A model generated the notes under the pieces. That model did no database searches. It was not told where the DNA came from and saw nothing but the letters and a program-made list of their open reading frames with translations. Shown here one piece after another: positions 7,918-15,847 of a stretch of DNA of 45,846 nt. Source of the stretch: JAAYAN01 sp964437215. Its GTDB lineage: Bacteria > Bacteroidota > Ignavibacteria > Ignavibacteriales > Melioribacteraceae. The stretch's first letter is position 1; each line of letters begins with the position of its first letter. Where the stretch lies: positions 1 to 45,846 of the forward strand of contig CAYTFZ010000012.1 of the NCBI GenBank assembly GCA_964437215.1. Direction: 5' to 3'. The position numbers were made by a program, and so were the translations under genes.

Positions 7918-8688
7918 TTAAAATAGAAGAGACCAAAGTATATAGTCGAGTATCAGAATCATAGCCGAAGAAAGTACGAACGAGCGTATTGTAGAAAGTC
8001 CGACGCCTTCAGCGCCTCCTTCGGTTGCAAATCCGATATGGCATCCTAAGAGTGACGTCATTCCCCCGAAAACAATTCCTTTTATCAAACCGAAGAAAAA
8101 ATCCTGCAAAAAGAAAAATCGTTTAACTGAATCGAAAAAAACCTGAAAAGACACACCAAGAAAATAATTCGAAATAAGATAAGCACCAAAAACTGCTATT
8201 ACATTTGCAAAAACAATAAGTACCGGCATCATAAATACGGCAGCATAAAAACGGGGAGCAGCAAGGTAGCGTATCGGGCTTATTCCCATTGTTTCCAGTG
8301 CATCAATCTGTTCTGTTACTTTCATCGAACCGAGTTCGGCGGCAATAGATGCCCCAACTCTTCCAGCAATTACAATAGCAGTAAGCACAGGTCCAAGTTC
8401 AGTTATAATAGCCCGGCTTGTAGCAGTACCCAAAAATGAAAGCGGGGCAATACCTTCAAGCTGGTAAGCGGCCTGCCAGGCAGCCACCGCACCTGTAAAA
8501 ACGGCAATTACAATCACCAAAGGCAGCGAGTTTACACCAATGTGTTCCATTTGGAAAAATAATAAAGCTCTGTCCTTAATAAGTCTGGATGAATATTTTA
8601 AAATGTCCAGAAACAATAAAGTTATCTGCCCTATTTCCTCAAGGAAATTCAAAGTTTTTCTTCCGAGTTTTTCTAATAAATTATTCAT
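7918..8688 (-). CDS. mlaE: MlaE/YrbE-family ABC transporter permease
   Basis: Inner-membrane permease of the Mla-type (MCE) phospholipid transporter, which moves lipids between inner and outer membranes to keep outer-membrane asymmetry. The 256-residue protein has an amphipathic N-terminal helix (about 1-25), about five hydrophobic helices, and the highly conserved core with AIITELGPVLTAIVIAGR and ASIAAELGSMKVTEQIDAL, plus PRFYAAVFMMPVL. Its usual partners, the ATPase MlaF and the MCE protein MlaD, are not adjacent; the next gene is a sugar transferase. The ATG at 8688 has only a weak upstream AAGGAAAG/AAATAA region. It is divergent from ilvE, separated by 175 bp in which I see no clear promoter. 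Confidence 0.92.
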   Translation of the reverse strand: MNNLLEKLGRKTLNFLEEIGQITLLFLDILKYSSRLIKDRALLFFQMEHIGVNSLPLVIVIAVFTGAVAAWQAAYQLEGIAPLSFLGTATSRAIITELGPVLTAIVIAGRVGASIAAELGSMKVTEQIDALETMGISPIRYLAAPRFYAAVFMMPVLIVFANVIAVFGAYLISNYFLGVSFQVFFDSVKRFFFLQDFFFGLIKGIVFGGMTSLLGCHIGFATEGGAEGVGLSTIRSFVLSSAMILILDYILWSLLF

Positions 8689-8863
8689 CTTTTTTTATTT
8701 AAGGAAAGAATTAATAATTATTGCCGAAAAATATATGAATAAATTCTGCAATTTTGAAGTTATGGATCAAACTTTTATTTAAAAAGTCAGTCTTTATTGT
8801 GGAACTTAAGTAAATATTAGTTTAAATTACTGAAAATTATAGTTAAAAAAATATGGAATTTTT

Positions 8864-9931
8864 ATGATTACAATTAATTACAAAACAGTTGAGCGGGAAG
8901 ACCCAGTTAAACTTCCCGAAAATCTTTTATTCGGAAGAATGTTTACCGATCATATGTTTGATGTAACTTACGAAAAAGGTAAAGGCTGGATTAATCCGGA
9001 AATTAAGAAAAATGAGGAAATGAGTATCAGTCCCGCAGCTATGGTATTTCATTACGGGCAGGCTATTTTTGAAGGATTAAAAGCGTATTTATGGGATGAT
9101 GGAAGAATAGCATTATTTCGTGCTGATCAGAATATTGAAAGATTCAACAGAAGTGCAAAAAGATTATGCATGCCCGAAATTGATCCGGAACTGATGTTGG
9201 AAGCTATTAAAGCAGTTGTAAAAACCGACAAAGATTGGATACCTAAAAAGCCGGGATATTCTCTTTACATTCGTCCTTTTATGGTTGCTACAGATCCATA
9301 TATCGGAGTAAGACCATCGGAGATATATAAAATGATGATTATTCTAAGTCCGGTAGGTCCTTATTATCCTCAGGGATTTAAACCTGTTCCAATATTGGTA
9401 ACCGAAAAATTTGCACGTGCGGTAAAAAAAGGAATAGGCGAATGCAAGGCAGCCGCAAACTATGCCGCTTCGCTTATGGGACAGGTTGAAGCATATAAAG
9501 AAGGATATACGCAGGTTTTATGGCTCGATGCAATTGAACAGAAATATATTGAAGAAGTAGGGACTATGAACATTTTCATACAATTTAAAGATGAAGTAGC
9601 AACCCCCCGTTTATCAGGGTCAATTCTGCCAGGAGTAACACGTTCTTCAGTTATCCGGATTTTAAAAGATTGGGATTACAATGTTACCGAAAGAGATATA
9701 AGCATTATGGAAATAATTGAGCGGTATAAAAAAGGAGAAGTTGTAGAAATCTTTGGAACAGGAACTGCTGCTGTTATTTCTTCGGTAAGTAGATTAAAAT
9801 ATACCGATTTCGAAATGAAGTTCAGCGATGAAGAAGCAGGAGAACTGGGAACAAAACTATATAACGAAATCAGCGGAATTCAAAACGGGAAAATAGAAGA
9901 CCGCTATAAATGGATAACATTTATTGATTAA
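8864..9931 (+). CDS. ilvE: Branched-chain amino acid aminotransferase
   Basis: PLP-dependent fold-type IV aminotransferase that carries out the last step of leucine, isoleucine and valine synthesis and the first of their breakdown. The 355-residue length and sequence fit the BCAT type II group (LPENLLFGRMFTDHMF, HYGQAIFEGLKAY, YIRPFMVATD). Lys195 in GECKAAANYA is the expected PLP Schiff-base lysine. GTMNIF and GSILPGVTRSS bind the cofactor phosphate and substrate. No Shine-Dalgarno is evident before the ATG at 8864, but other upstream ATGs are out of frame. It stands alone, followed by a clear intrinsic terminator. Confidence 0.96.
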   Translation: MITINYKTVEREDPVKLPENLLFGRMFTDHMFDVTYEKGKGWINPEIKKNEEMSISPAAMVFHYGQAIFEGLKAYLWDDGRIALFRADQNIERFNRSAKRLCMPEIDPELMLEAIKAVVKTDKDWIPKKPGYSLYIRPFMVATDPYIGVRPSEIYKMMIILSPVGPYYPQGFKPVPILVTEKFARAVKKGIGECKAAANYAASLMGQVEAYKEGYTQVLWLDAIEQKYIEEVGTMNIFIQFKDEVATPRLSGSILPGVTRSSVIRILKDWDYNVTERDISIMEIIERYKKGEVVEIFGTGTAAVISSVSRLKYTDFEMKFSDEEAGELGTKLYNEISGIQNGKIEDRYKWITFID

Positions 9932-9944
9932 AAAATAAATTATT

Positions 9945-9972
9945 AAGGGAAGCACAAAACTTCCCTTTTTTT
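9945..9972 (+). terminator. Intrinsic terminator after ilvE
   Basis: An 8-bp stem AAGGGAAG (9945-9952) / CTTCCCTT (9960-9967) with loop CACAAAA, running straight into a T-tract. It isolates ilvE from the lexA operon. Confidence 0.9.
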
Positions 9973-10000
9973 ACCATTCTTAAAATAATAATAAAACCTC

Positions 10001-10051
10001 TTGACAAGTGTACAGACGTTTACTATATTTGTAGTGAACATTGGAACACTA
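10001..10051 (+). promoter_or_regulatory. lexA promoter with candidate LexA operator
   Basis: TTGACA at 10001-10006, a 17-nt spacer, and TATATTTG at 10024-10031, which fits both a -10 TATATT and the Bacteroidetes TAnnTTTG element. Over the predicted transcription start lies an inverted repeat TAGTG-N10-CACTA (10032-10051). Related words AGTGTACA (10007-10014, in the spacer) and AGTGAACA (10033-10040) repeat nearby. A LexA operator at its own promoter is expected from SOS autoregulation; the exact site is inferred. Confidence 0.6.
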
Positions 10052-10052
10052 T

Positions 10053-10682
10053 ATGCATAATAATCTTACAGAAAGACAAAAAGATATTCTTGATTTTATC
10101 GAAAATACTATATACGATAAAGGATATGCTCCAACTTACAGAGAAATCGGGCAGCACTTCGGAATAGCTTCAACATTCGGTGTAAAGAGACATTTAGATG
10201 CATTAGTAAAAAAAGGATATGTTCTTTACGAAGAAAATTCAAGCCGCACGCTTACTTTAACAAGAAATAAAGAAACATCAAATTCCGAACAGTTAACAAT
10301 TCAAATTCCCGTTGTTGGAAGAGTGGCTGCCGGATACCCTATTTTTTCAGAAGAAAATATAGAGGATACTCTTACTGTTGATAAAAATATTACAAAGTAT
10401 AACAGTAAATGTTTTGCGCTTAAAGTTAAAGGCGACAGTATGATAAATGCCGGAATTCTTGAGAATGATATGGTAATAATTTTGCAGCAGCCAACAGCTA
10501 ATTCCGGTGAAATTGTTGTTGCTTTGTTAAATGAAGAATCGACGCTTAAAAGATTTATTAAGGAAGGTAACAGCGCATACTTGAAACCAGAAAATATCAG
10601 CTACCCTTTAATTCCAGTTACAGGAAGAGAGGATTTTTCGATTGTAGGCAAAGTTATAGGTTTAATAAGAAAATATAATTAA
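10053..10682 (+). CDS. lexA: LexA SOS repressor
   Basis: Transcriptional repressor of DNA-damage genes that cleaves itself when RecA filaments form. The N-terminal winged helix (about 1-70) has LTERQKDILDFI and YAPTYREIGQHFGI. The C-terminal S24 peptidase domain has the cleavage site Ala93-Gly94 in VAAGYP, the nucleophile Ser129 in KGDSM and the base Lys166 in STLKRF. I chose the ATG at 10053 (209 residues). A TTG at 10041 in frame would begin within a few bases of the predicted transcription start and adds nothing conserved. The next gene begins 11 nt after the stop, so lexA heads a small operon. Confidence 0.95.
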   Translation: MHNNLTERQKDILDFIENTIYDKGYAPTYREIGQHFGIASTFGVKRHLDALVKKGYVLYEENSSRTLTLTRNKETSNSEQLTIQIPVVGRVAAGYPIFSEENIEDTLTVDKNITKYNSKCFALKVKGDSMINAGILENDMVIILQQPTANSGEIVVALLNEESTLKRFIKEGNSAYLKPENISYPLIPVTGREDFSIVGKVIGLIRKYN

Positions 10683-10693
10683 GGAATATAAAA

Positions 10694-10942
10694 ATGAAAT
10701 CTGTAATATTTCAGAAAGCTATAAAAAACAGAAATAAAATAAGAATGCTTTATAAATTAAATGAAATTGTTGTTGAACCTTACTATGTAACAATGAACAG
10801 AAATGGCAAAAAAGTTGTATACGGAAGAATATGTAATTCTAATAAAGTAGAAATGCTTGAATTCGACAAAATACTTAATATCAAAATGCTGGAAAAATTG
10901 AAATTCTATCCGTTAATTCCGATAATTTCTCAATATAACTGA
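10694..10942 (+). CDS. Small WYL-like domain protein
   Basis: An 82-residue protein of one domain. The pattern KAIKNRNKIRMLYKLNEIVVEPYYV, quoted here only by its key elements (KAI, IRMLY, VEPY), followed by a Gly-Lys turn, a strand, EMLEFDKILNIKML and a short hydrophobic end, follows the Sm-like WYL fold. The literal W-Y-L signature is not preserved. WYL domains sense nucleic acid or nucleotide ligands and occur in DNA-damage and phage-defence regulators, usually fused to a winged helix. Here there is no DNA-binding domain; lexA is 11 nt upstream. AAGGA precedes the ATG. The family call is by pattern only and moderately sure; the role is unknown. Confidence 0.55.
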   Translation: MKSVIFQKAIKNRNKIRMLYKLNEIVVEPYYVTMNRNGKKVVYGRICNSNKVEMLEFDKILNIKMLEKLKFYPLIPIISQYN

Positions 10943-10958
10943 CTTGAAGGAGGACTTT

Positions 10959-11348
10959 ATGGAAAGCATAAATAAACAAGAAAGAGTTGATGAGCTTATT
11001 CAGCAATTTTGGAAACTTGGTTATCTAACCGTAAGCCGTAAATATGGGACTTACCTGCCAGAACCTCCTAAAATGGGACATTACGATATAGATGCTCTGG
11101 GGAAAATTAAGAACCAATATGCAATAGGTATTTCGCTTACATCGGAAGAAATTCATAGTGAAAACATCGGAGATAAATTGCTATATTTAGCAACGCGGCA
11201 TACAAAAAATACAAACAGAAGCGTTCAACTGTTTATTACTGTTCCTAAAAAAGATTCTTATAAAGTAAAAGACCTCGTGTCAGGATTTGAAGAAGAAATT
11301 AAAAGGAATATCAAGGTTGTTATTGTTGATACCGAAGGGATAAATTAG
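10959..11348 (+). CDS. Conserved-looking hypothetical protein, possible degenerate PD-(D/E)XK nuclease fold
   Basis: A 129-residue soluble protein, last gene of the lexA operon, starting 16 nt after the WYL-like gene. I chose the ATG at 10959 because AAGGAGGA lies just upstream; an in-frame TTG at 10944 would put that site inside the gene. It shows an N-terminal helix (RVDELIQQFWKLGY), a TYLPEPPKMGHYDIDALG strand turn, a strand QYAIGISL, helices and a last strand IKVVIVD. The order helix-strand(D)-strand resembles restriction-endonuclease folds, where one expects D...(E/Q)xK. Here the second site reads GIS, so catalysis is doubtful. This is structural guesswork; I do not recognise a named family. 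Confidence 0.6.
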   Translation: MESINKQERVDELIQQFWKLGYLTVSRKYGTYLPEPPKMGHYDIDALGKIKNQYAIGISLTSEEIHSENIGDKLLYLATRHTKNTNRSVQLFITVPKKDSYKVKDLVSGFEEEIKRNIKVVIVDTEGIN

Positions 11349-11422
11349 AAGATATTATGTTTTTTTGATGTTCAGGAAACTTTTTAACGGAGATTTAGTA
11401 TAACGCCTGCACTTAATATACC

Positions 11423-11453
11423 TTGACATTTAAGGTACGCAGCTTTATTTTCG
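11423..11453 (+). promoter_or_regulatory. Promoter upstream of uppS
   Basis: TTGACA at 11423-11428, a 17-nt spacer, and TATTTTCG at 11446-11453 (7 of 8 to TAnnTTTG). The spacing is the same as at the lexA and prs promoters. It lies 36 nt before the uppS start and probably drives the long envelope-gene block. Confidence 0.6.
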
Positions 11454-11488
11454 AAAGTTAAATTAATTTTTTTCTGGACAGGTTTTTA

Positions 11489-12304
11489 TTGGCAAAGTCT
11501 TCAAATATTTTGTTAAAAGAAAAGCTCATAAGCGATATTAAAGCAAACGGGCAGGTTCCTAACCATGTTGCAATTATAATGGACGGGAATGGAAGATGGG
11601 CAAAAAAAAGAAACCTGCCAAGAGTTGCCGGTCATAAAAAAGGTGTTGAAACTGTAAGAGAAATAGTTAAAACCTGCGTTGAAGTGGGGGTGAATTACCT
11701 TACAATTTACACATTTTCTACTGAAAACTGGAAACGTCCCAAAGATGAAGTTTCTACCCTTATGCGGCTGATTGTTAAAAGTCTGCAGAACGAAACAGAT
11801 GAACTTCACTCTAACGGAGTAAAATTAACAGCAACCGGAGATATAAACTCGTTACCCTTTATTGTTCAAAAGGAATTACGGGATGCATTTATAAAAACAC
11901 AAGATAACAGCAAATTAGTATTAAATCTTGCCTTAAGTTACAGCGGCCGTTGGGAAATTGTTGAAGCGGTAAAGAAAATTGCCGGGAAAATCAGCAATAA
12001 AGAATTATTACCCGAAGATATTTGCGAAAATATTATTTCGGAAAATCTTTTAACTAATAATATTCCCGATCCCGATCTTTTAATAAGAAGCGGCGGCGAA
12101 TTCCGTGTAAGTAATTTTTTATTATGGCAGATTGCATATTCGGAATTATATTTTACCGAAACACTTTGGCCGGATTTTAAAGCTGTGAATTTCTTGGAAG
12201 CTATTAACGATTATCAAAGCAGAGAGAGACGATTTGGACTTGTCAGCGAGCAAATATCAAAAAAAAATGAAAGAAAAAGAGAGAAAAACACTGTTAAGGT
12301 TTAG
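11489..12304 (+). CDS. uppS: Undecaprenyl diphosphate synthase
   Basis: cis-Prenyltransferase that adds eight isopentenyl units to farnesyl diphosphate to make C55-PP, the lipid carrier for peptidoglycan and O-antigen. The catalytic Asp32 is in IIMDGNGRWA. GHKKGVETVREIV, TIYTFSTENWKRP and the C-terminal PDLLIRSGGEFRVSNF with LLWQIAYSELYF are classic. The length is 271 residues with a Lys/Arg-rich tail. The start is TTG at 11489, with AGG about 7 nt upstream; no better ATG lies near the conserved N-terminus. Its 3' end overlaps the bamA coding region by 38 nt. It opens the envelope-biogenesis block. Confidence 0.96.
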   Translation: MAKSSNILLKEKLISDIKANGQVPNHVAIIMDGNGRWAKKRNLPRVAGHKKGVETVREIVKTCVEVGVNYLTIYTFSTENWKRPKDEVSTLMRLIVKSLQNETDELHSNGVKLTATGDINSLPFIVQKELRDAFIKTQDNSKLVLNLALSYSGRWEIVEAVKKIAGKISNKELLPEDICENIISENLLTNNIPDPDLLIRSGGEFRVSNFLLWQIAYSELYFTETLWPDFKAVNFLEAINDYQSRERRFGLVSEQISKKNERKREKNTVKV

Positions 12305-14768
12305 TCTGTTTTTTTTAATACTGTTATCCATTTCAAGTTATGCACAAAATAACCGTGCAAATTATAAAATACTGGGTATAACTGTTGAAGGCAATAAAAC
12401 TGCTGATGCAGCAATAATAATTGCAAACAGCGGTCTGAAAAATGGTGATGAAATTGAAATACCTGGTGACCAGACAAACAATGCTATAAGTAAATTATGG
12501 AAACTGAATATTTTTTCGGATGTTCAGATAATTGCTGATAAAATAATCGGCGACGGTATATTTCTTCTTATTAAAGTAGAAGAATATCCCCGGCTTGAAG
12601 ATGTTGTTTTAGAGGGCAACGACGAGTTGGATGAAGATGATATAATGAAAGAAGTAAATATAGTTAAAGGACAGATTCTTAAAACTTTTGAAATTTATAA
12701 GATTAAAAGCCGTCTTAAAAAAGCATACGACAAAGAAGGTTATTTGAATGCAAAGATTGATCATAAATTTTACAGTTTTGTAAAAGCCGATACAACTGAT
12801 GACGATGAAATTATGGTTACTTGGCGAAATAATAATGATTTTTCCGATGAATATGAAAAGGAATACGAAATAGATCCTAATTCAAAGAGTAATATCGTAA
12901 CAAAAATGAAAGATCGTGTTCTGCTTAAGTTAATTTTTGAAGAAGGCGACGAAGTTGTTGTTAGGAATATTTACTTTGCAGGAAATTCAGCATTCGATAA
13001 TTCAGATTTAAAAGGTGAATTGCAAGAAACAACCGAAGCAAGATGGTGGCGTTTTTGGTCAAGTTCGAATTTAAACTTAGAAGATTTGAAAAAAGATAAA
13101 GAATCTATTACAAATTTTTACCGGAAAAACGGTTACCGCGATTTTGAAATTGTAAAAGATTCACTGGAATATTCCAAAGACAAATCGGATGTAAATCTTT
13201 ATTTTAATGTTTATGAAGGTCCTCAATACAAATTACGGAATATTGATTGGGTTGGGAATACAGTATATCCTGATACAGTTTTAAATCAGCAGCTTAATTT
13301 TTCGAAAGGCGATGTTTACGATTATGAAAAATTTTCGCAGAATCTCCGCGGTAACGAAGCTCAGACGGATGTTTCTTCATTGTATTATGATACCGGATAC
13401 TTAACCTTTTCATTAACTCCGAAAGAAATGCGTGTTGGCAAGGATTCGATTGATGTTGAAATCAGAATAAATGAAAACAATAGGTTTAAAATAGGAAAAG
13501 TTGATATTACCGGGAATGATAAAACTAAAGATAAAGTAATAAGAAGAGAGCTTTATTCTATCCCGGGAGATTATTTCAGCAGAAGTTATATTTTCCGCAG
13601 TCTCCAGCAGCTAGCAAATCTGCAGTTTTTTAATGTTGAAAAATTATATAAAGAAGGTGTGGATTATAAGCCGGTAAACGACAGTACAGTTGGATTGGTA
13701 TATAAAGTTGAAGAAAAATCGAGCGATTATCTTAATGCATCTGTAGGTTACAGCGGAGCTTTCGGTTTCAGCGGAGCGATAGGCGTAACATTGACTAATT
13801 TTTCAATTTCAGAACCGTTTTCGCTTGGAGGAGGGCAGATACTTAATTTTAACTGGCAATTCGGGGTAGGAAATTATTACCGTACTTTCAGCTTAGGTTT
13901 TACCGAACCTTGGTTTAACGATACTCCAACCATGGTTGGTTTTGATCTCTTTGATACAAGACAAAATTATATTTATTCAATGCATCAGGCTGGAATTACA
14001 TTAAAAGTTGGAAGACGTTTAACCTGGCCGGATGATTATTTTTCGATACAAGGAAAATTGGGATTTCAATATAATGATGTTCAAGATGGTCAGGGTTATT
14101 ATTATGAGGGAATTTCAAGACAGTTTACTCTTGGTGCAACTATAAGCAGAATTGATATTGATAATCCGGTTTTCCCTTCAAAAGGATCTAAAGTCGCGTT
14201 ATCGGCAGAACTTTCGGGCGGACCTTTTTTGCCAGGAAATGTTGATTATTATAAGTTAGATTTTTCTGCAGAATGGTATAAACCATTATTTAAAACAAAT
14301 CGTGTAGTTTTTTACGCAAGTACAAATTTGGGATATATGGATGAATTAAAAAGCGGAACACCAATTGAGCCTTTTGAATTTTATTATATGGGCGGTAACG
14401 GTATGGTTATTTCTACAACACCGTTAAGAGGTTACGAGGACAGGACAGTTGGACCGATAAATCCATATTCAGATGATGCTCTCGGATCAAGAGTAATGAC
14501 AAAATATACATCCGAATTAAGGGTGGCTTTAGCTTTAGAGCCAATTCCAATTTATATATTGGCATTTGCAGAAGCCGGCAATACATTTTTGAATCTAAAG
14601 GACACAGATCTTTTCAATTTGAAAAAGTCAGCAGGTTTTGGAGCAAGGTTATTAATTAACCCTGTAGGTTTGGTAGGGTTTGATTACGGTTATGGATTTG
14701 ACAGGAAAAGTGTTGACGGGAACGATCCTTCGTGGATGTTCCATTTTCAATTTGGTAAAGGATTTTAA
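12267..14768 (+). CDS. bamA: Outer membrane protein assembly factor BamA
   Basis: Omp85-family insertase that folds beta-barrel proteins into the outer membrane. From the ATG at 12267 (833 residues) there is a signal peptide (MKEKERKTLLRFSLFFLILL...SYAQ). POTRA repeats cover about residues 25-430 (ILGITVEGNKTADAA, LEDVVLEGNDELDEDDI, VRNIYFAGNSAF, RNIDWVGNTVYPDTVL, IGKVDITGNDKT). The 16-strand barrel follows (about 450-833) with SLGFTEPWFNDTP, GGNGMVISTTPLRGYEDR and a terminal Phe. The upstream in-frame TTG at 12234 is rejected because it would bury the signal peptide. The start lies inside the end of uppS; no good Shine-Dalgarno is seen, so coupling to uppS translation is likely. Confidence 0.96.
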   Translation: MKEKERKTLLRFSLFFLILLSISSYAQNNRANYKILGITVEGNKTADAAIIIANSGLKNGDEIEIPGDQTNNAISKLWKLNIFSDVQIIADKIIGDGIFLLIKVEEYPRLEDVVLEGNDELDEDDIMKEVNIVKGQILKTFEIYKIKSRLKKAYDKEGYLNAKIDHKFYSFVKADTTDDDEIMVTWRNNNDFSDEYEKEYEIDPNSKSNIVTKMKDRVLLKLIFEEGDEVVVRNIYFAGNSAFDNSDLKGELQETTEARWWRFWSSSNLNLEDLKKDKESITNFYRKNGYRDFEIVKDSLEYSKDKSDVNLYFNVYEGPQYKLRNIDWVGNTVYPDTVLNQQLNFSKGDVYDYEKFSQNLRGNEAQTDVSSLYYDTGYLTFSLTPKEMRVGKDSIDVEIRINENNRFKIGKVDITGNDKTKDKVIRRELYSIPGDYFSRSYIFRSLQQLANLQFFNVEKLYKEGVDYKPVNDSTVGLVYKVEEKSSDYLNASVGYSGAFGFSGAIGVTLTNFSISEPFSLGGGQILNFNWQFGVGNYYRTFSLGFTEPWFNDTPTMVGFDLFDTRQNYIYSMHQAGITLKVGRRLTWPDDYFSIQGKLGFQYNDVQDGQGYYYEGISRQFTLGATISRIDIDNPVFPSKGSKVALSAELSGGPFLPGNVDYYKLDFSAEWYKPLFKTNRVVFYASTNLGYMDELKSGTPIEPFEFYYMGGNGMVISTTPLRGYEDRTVGPINPYSDDALGSRVMTKYTSELRVALALEPIPIYILAFAEAGNTFLNLKDTDLFNLKKSAGFGARLLINPVGLVGFDYGYGFDRKSVDGNDPSWMFHFQFGKGF

Positions 14769-14791
14769 CAATAATAAAAAACGAGGTAATT

Positions 14792-15319
14792 GTGAAAAAG
14801 ACATTAGTATTTCTTTTCTTGATAGCAGCAACAACTTTAACGTTTGCTCAAACAGTACAGCAAAAAACCGGCTGGGTAAATTTCCAGTCGATTATGCAGC
14901 AATATCCTTTAGCAATAAAGGCACAGAGCGATCTTGATGTTTATGTTTCGAAAAAGACAAGAGAACTTGACAGTATGAAAGTTGCACTTCAAAACGATTA
15001 TGCAAATTATCAGAAACAAGCTGCAACAATGACACCTGAAGCAAAAAAAACAATGGAACAGGATATTACTGCAAAAAGCCAAGCTTTGGAACAATATCAG
15101 CAGAAAATATTTGCTCAGCCAAATGGTGAAGTCTATATGAAAAATGAAGAACTCTTCACGCCTATTAAGGAAAAAATATTTGCAGCTATAGAAGCTATTG
15201 CAAAAGAAGAAGGAATGAAGTATGTTTTAGATAGAAGTACAGAAGCAATTGTAATTTATGCAGACACTGAATTTGATATAACTTATAAAGTGCTTGACAG
15301 ATTGAACAGAAAGAAATAA
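14792..15319 (+). CDS. OmpH/Skp-family periplasmic chaperone, copy 1
   Basis: Periplasmic holdase that keeps unfolded outer-membrane proteins soluble on the way to BamA. The signal peptide is MKKTLVFLFLIAATTLTFAQ. The rest is a strand (TGWVNFQSIMQQYPLA), a long charged coiled coil (about 45-110) forming the Skp tentacles, and a closing strand region (MKYVLDRSTEAIVIYAD). The start is GTG at 14792 with GAGG upstream; it fits the signal peptide exactly. It lies 23 nt after bamA and 18 nt before a second, clearly related gene, so this is a tandem pair. Confidence 0.93.
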   Translation: MKKTLVFLFLIAATTLTFAQTVQQKTGWVNFQSIMQQYPLAIKAQSDLDVYVSKKTRELDSMKVALQNDYANYQKQAATMTPEAKKTMEQDITAKSQALEQYQQKIFAQPNGEVYMKNEELFTPIKEKIFAAIEAIAKEEGMKYVLDRSTEAIVIYADTEFDITYKVLDRLNRKK

Positions 15320-15337
15320 AAATTAAAAGGCGTTTTA

Positions 15338-15841
15338 ATGAAAAAGCTCATTTTTATATTATCATTTTTAATTGTACAGCCTGTTTTTGCACAGCTAAAA
15401 ATAGGATACGTTGATTCAGATGCAATAATGAAACAACTTCCGGATGCCCAAGATGCACAGAAAAAGCTCGATCAATTGGTTCAGGAATGGCAGGAAGAGC
15501 TGAGTAAATTAGAAAAAGAATGGAAGCTTAAATATGATGATTATGAAAAAAGAAAACTTATAATGAGCGACCAGAAAAGAGCCTTGGTTGAAAGTGAGTT
15601 ATATCAAATGGAAAAAGATATTGAAAAATTCAGACAAGATAAATTCGGTGTGAATGGAGAGCTTTTCCAGCAGCAGGAAGAATTAATGAAACCGGTGCAA
15701 AATAGAATCTTCAATGCTATAAAGCTTGTGGCAGATGATGAAGAATTGGATTTCGTTTTTGACCGAAGCGGGGATATTGTGTTTTTGTACGCAAAACCTG
15801 ATTATGATATAACTAATAAAGTTCTTGAAAAATTGAAATGA
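15338..15841 (+). CDS. OmpH/Skp-family periplasmic chaperone, copy 2
   Basis: Second Skp-like chaperone, 167 residues, with signal peptide MKKLIFILSFLIVQPVFAQ. The N-terminal strand KIGYVDSDAIMKQLPDA is closer to the usual OmpH consensus than that of copy 1. A strongly charged coiled coil follows (about 40-115), then the end motif DFVFDRSGDIVFLYA that pairs with copy 1's VLDRSTEAIVIYA. AAAGG precedes the ATG. bamA-skp-skp-lpxD is a frequent order in Bacteroidetes and relatives. Whether the copies form mixed trimers cannot be told. Confidence 0.94.
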   Translation: MKKLIFILSFLIVQPVFAQLKIGYVDSDAIMKQLPDAQDAQKKLDQLVQEWQEELSKLEKEWKLKYDDYEKRKLIMSDQKRALVESELYQMEKDIEKFRQDKFGVNGELFQQQEELMKPVQNRIFNAIKLVADDEELDFVFDRSGDIVFLYAKPDYDITNKVLEKLK

Positions 15842-15847
15842 TTTTGA

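Noticed and set aside
8689..8863. Divergent promoter between mlaE and ilvE
   Set aside because: The 175-bp region must hold promoters, but I could not find a pair of elements with the spacing seen at the other promoters, so none is annotated.
10041..10052. TTG start adding four residues to LexA
   Set aside because: It would begin almost at the predicted transcription start and inside the candidate operator; the ATG at 10053 matches the usual LexA N-terminus.
10944..10958. TTG start for the third gene of the lexA operon
   Set aside because: The strong AAGGAGGA ribosome site would then lie inside the coding region; the ATG at 10959 is correctly spaced from it.
12234..12266. Upstream TTG start for bamA
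   Set aside because: It would place eleven residues before the signal peptide; the ATG at 12267 begins it cleanly.
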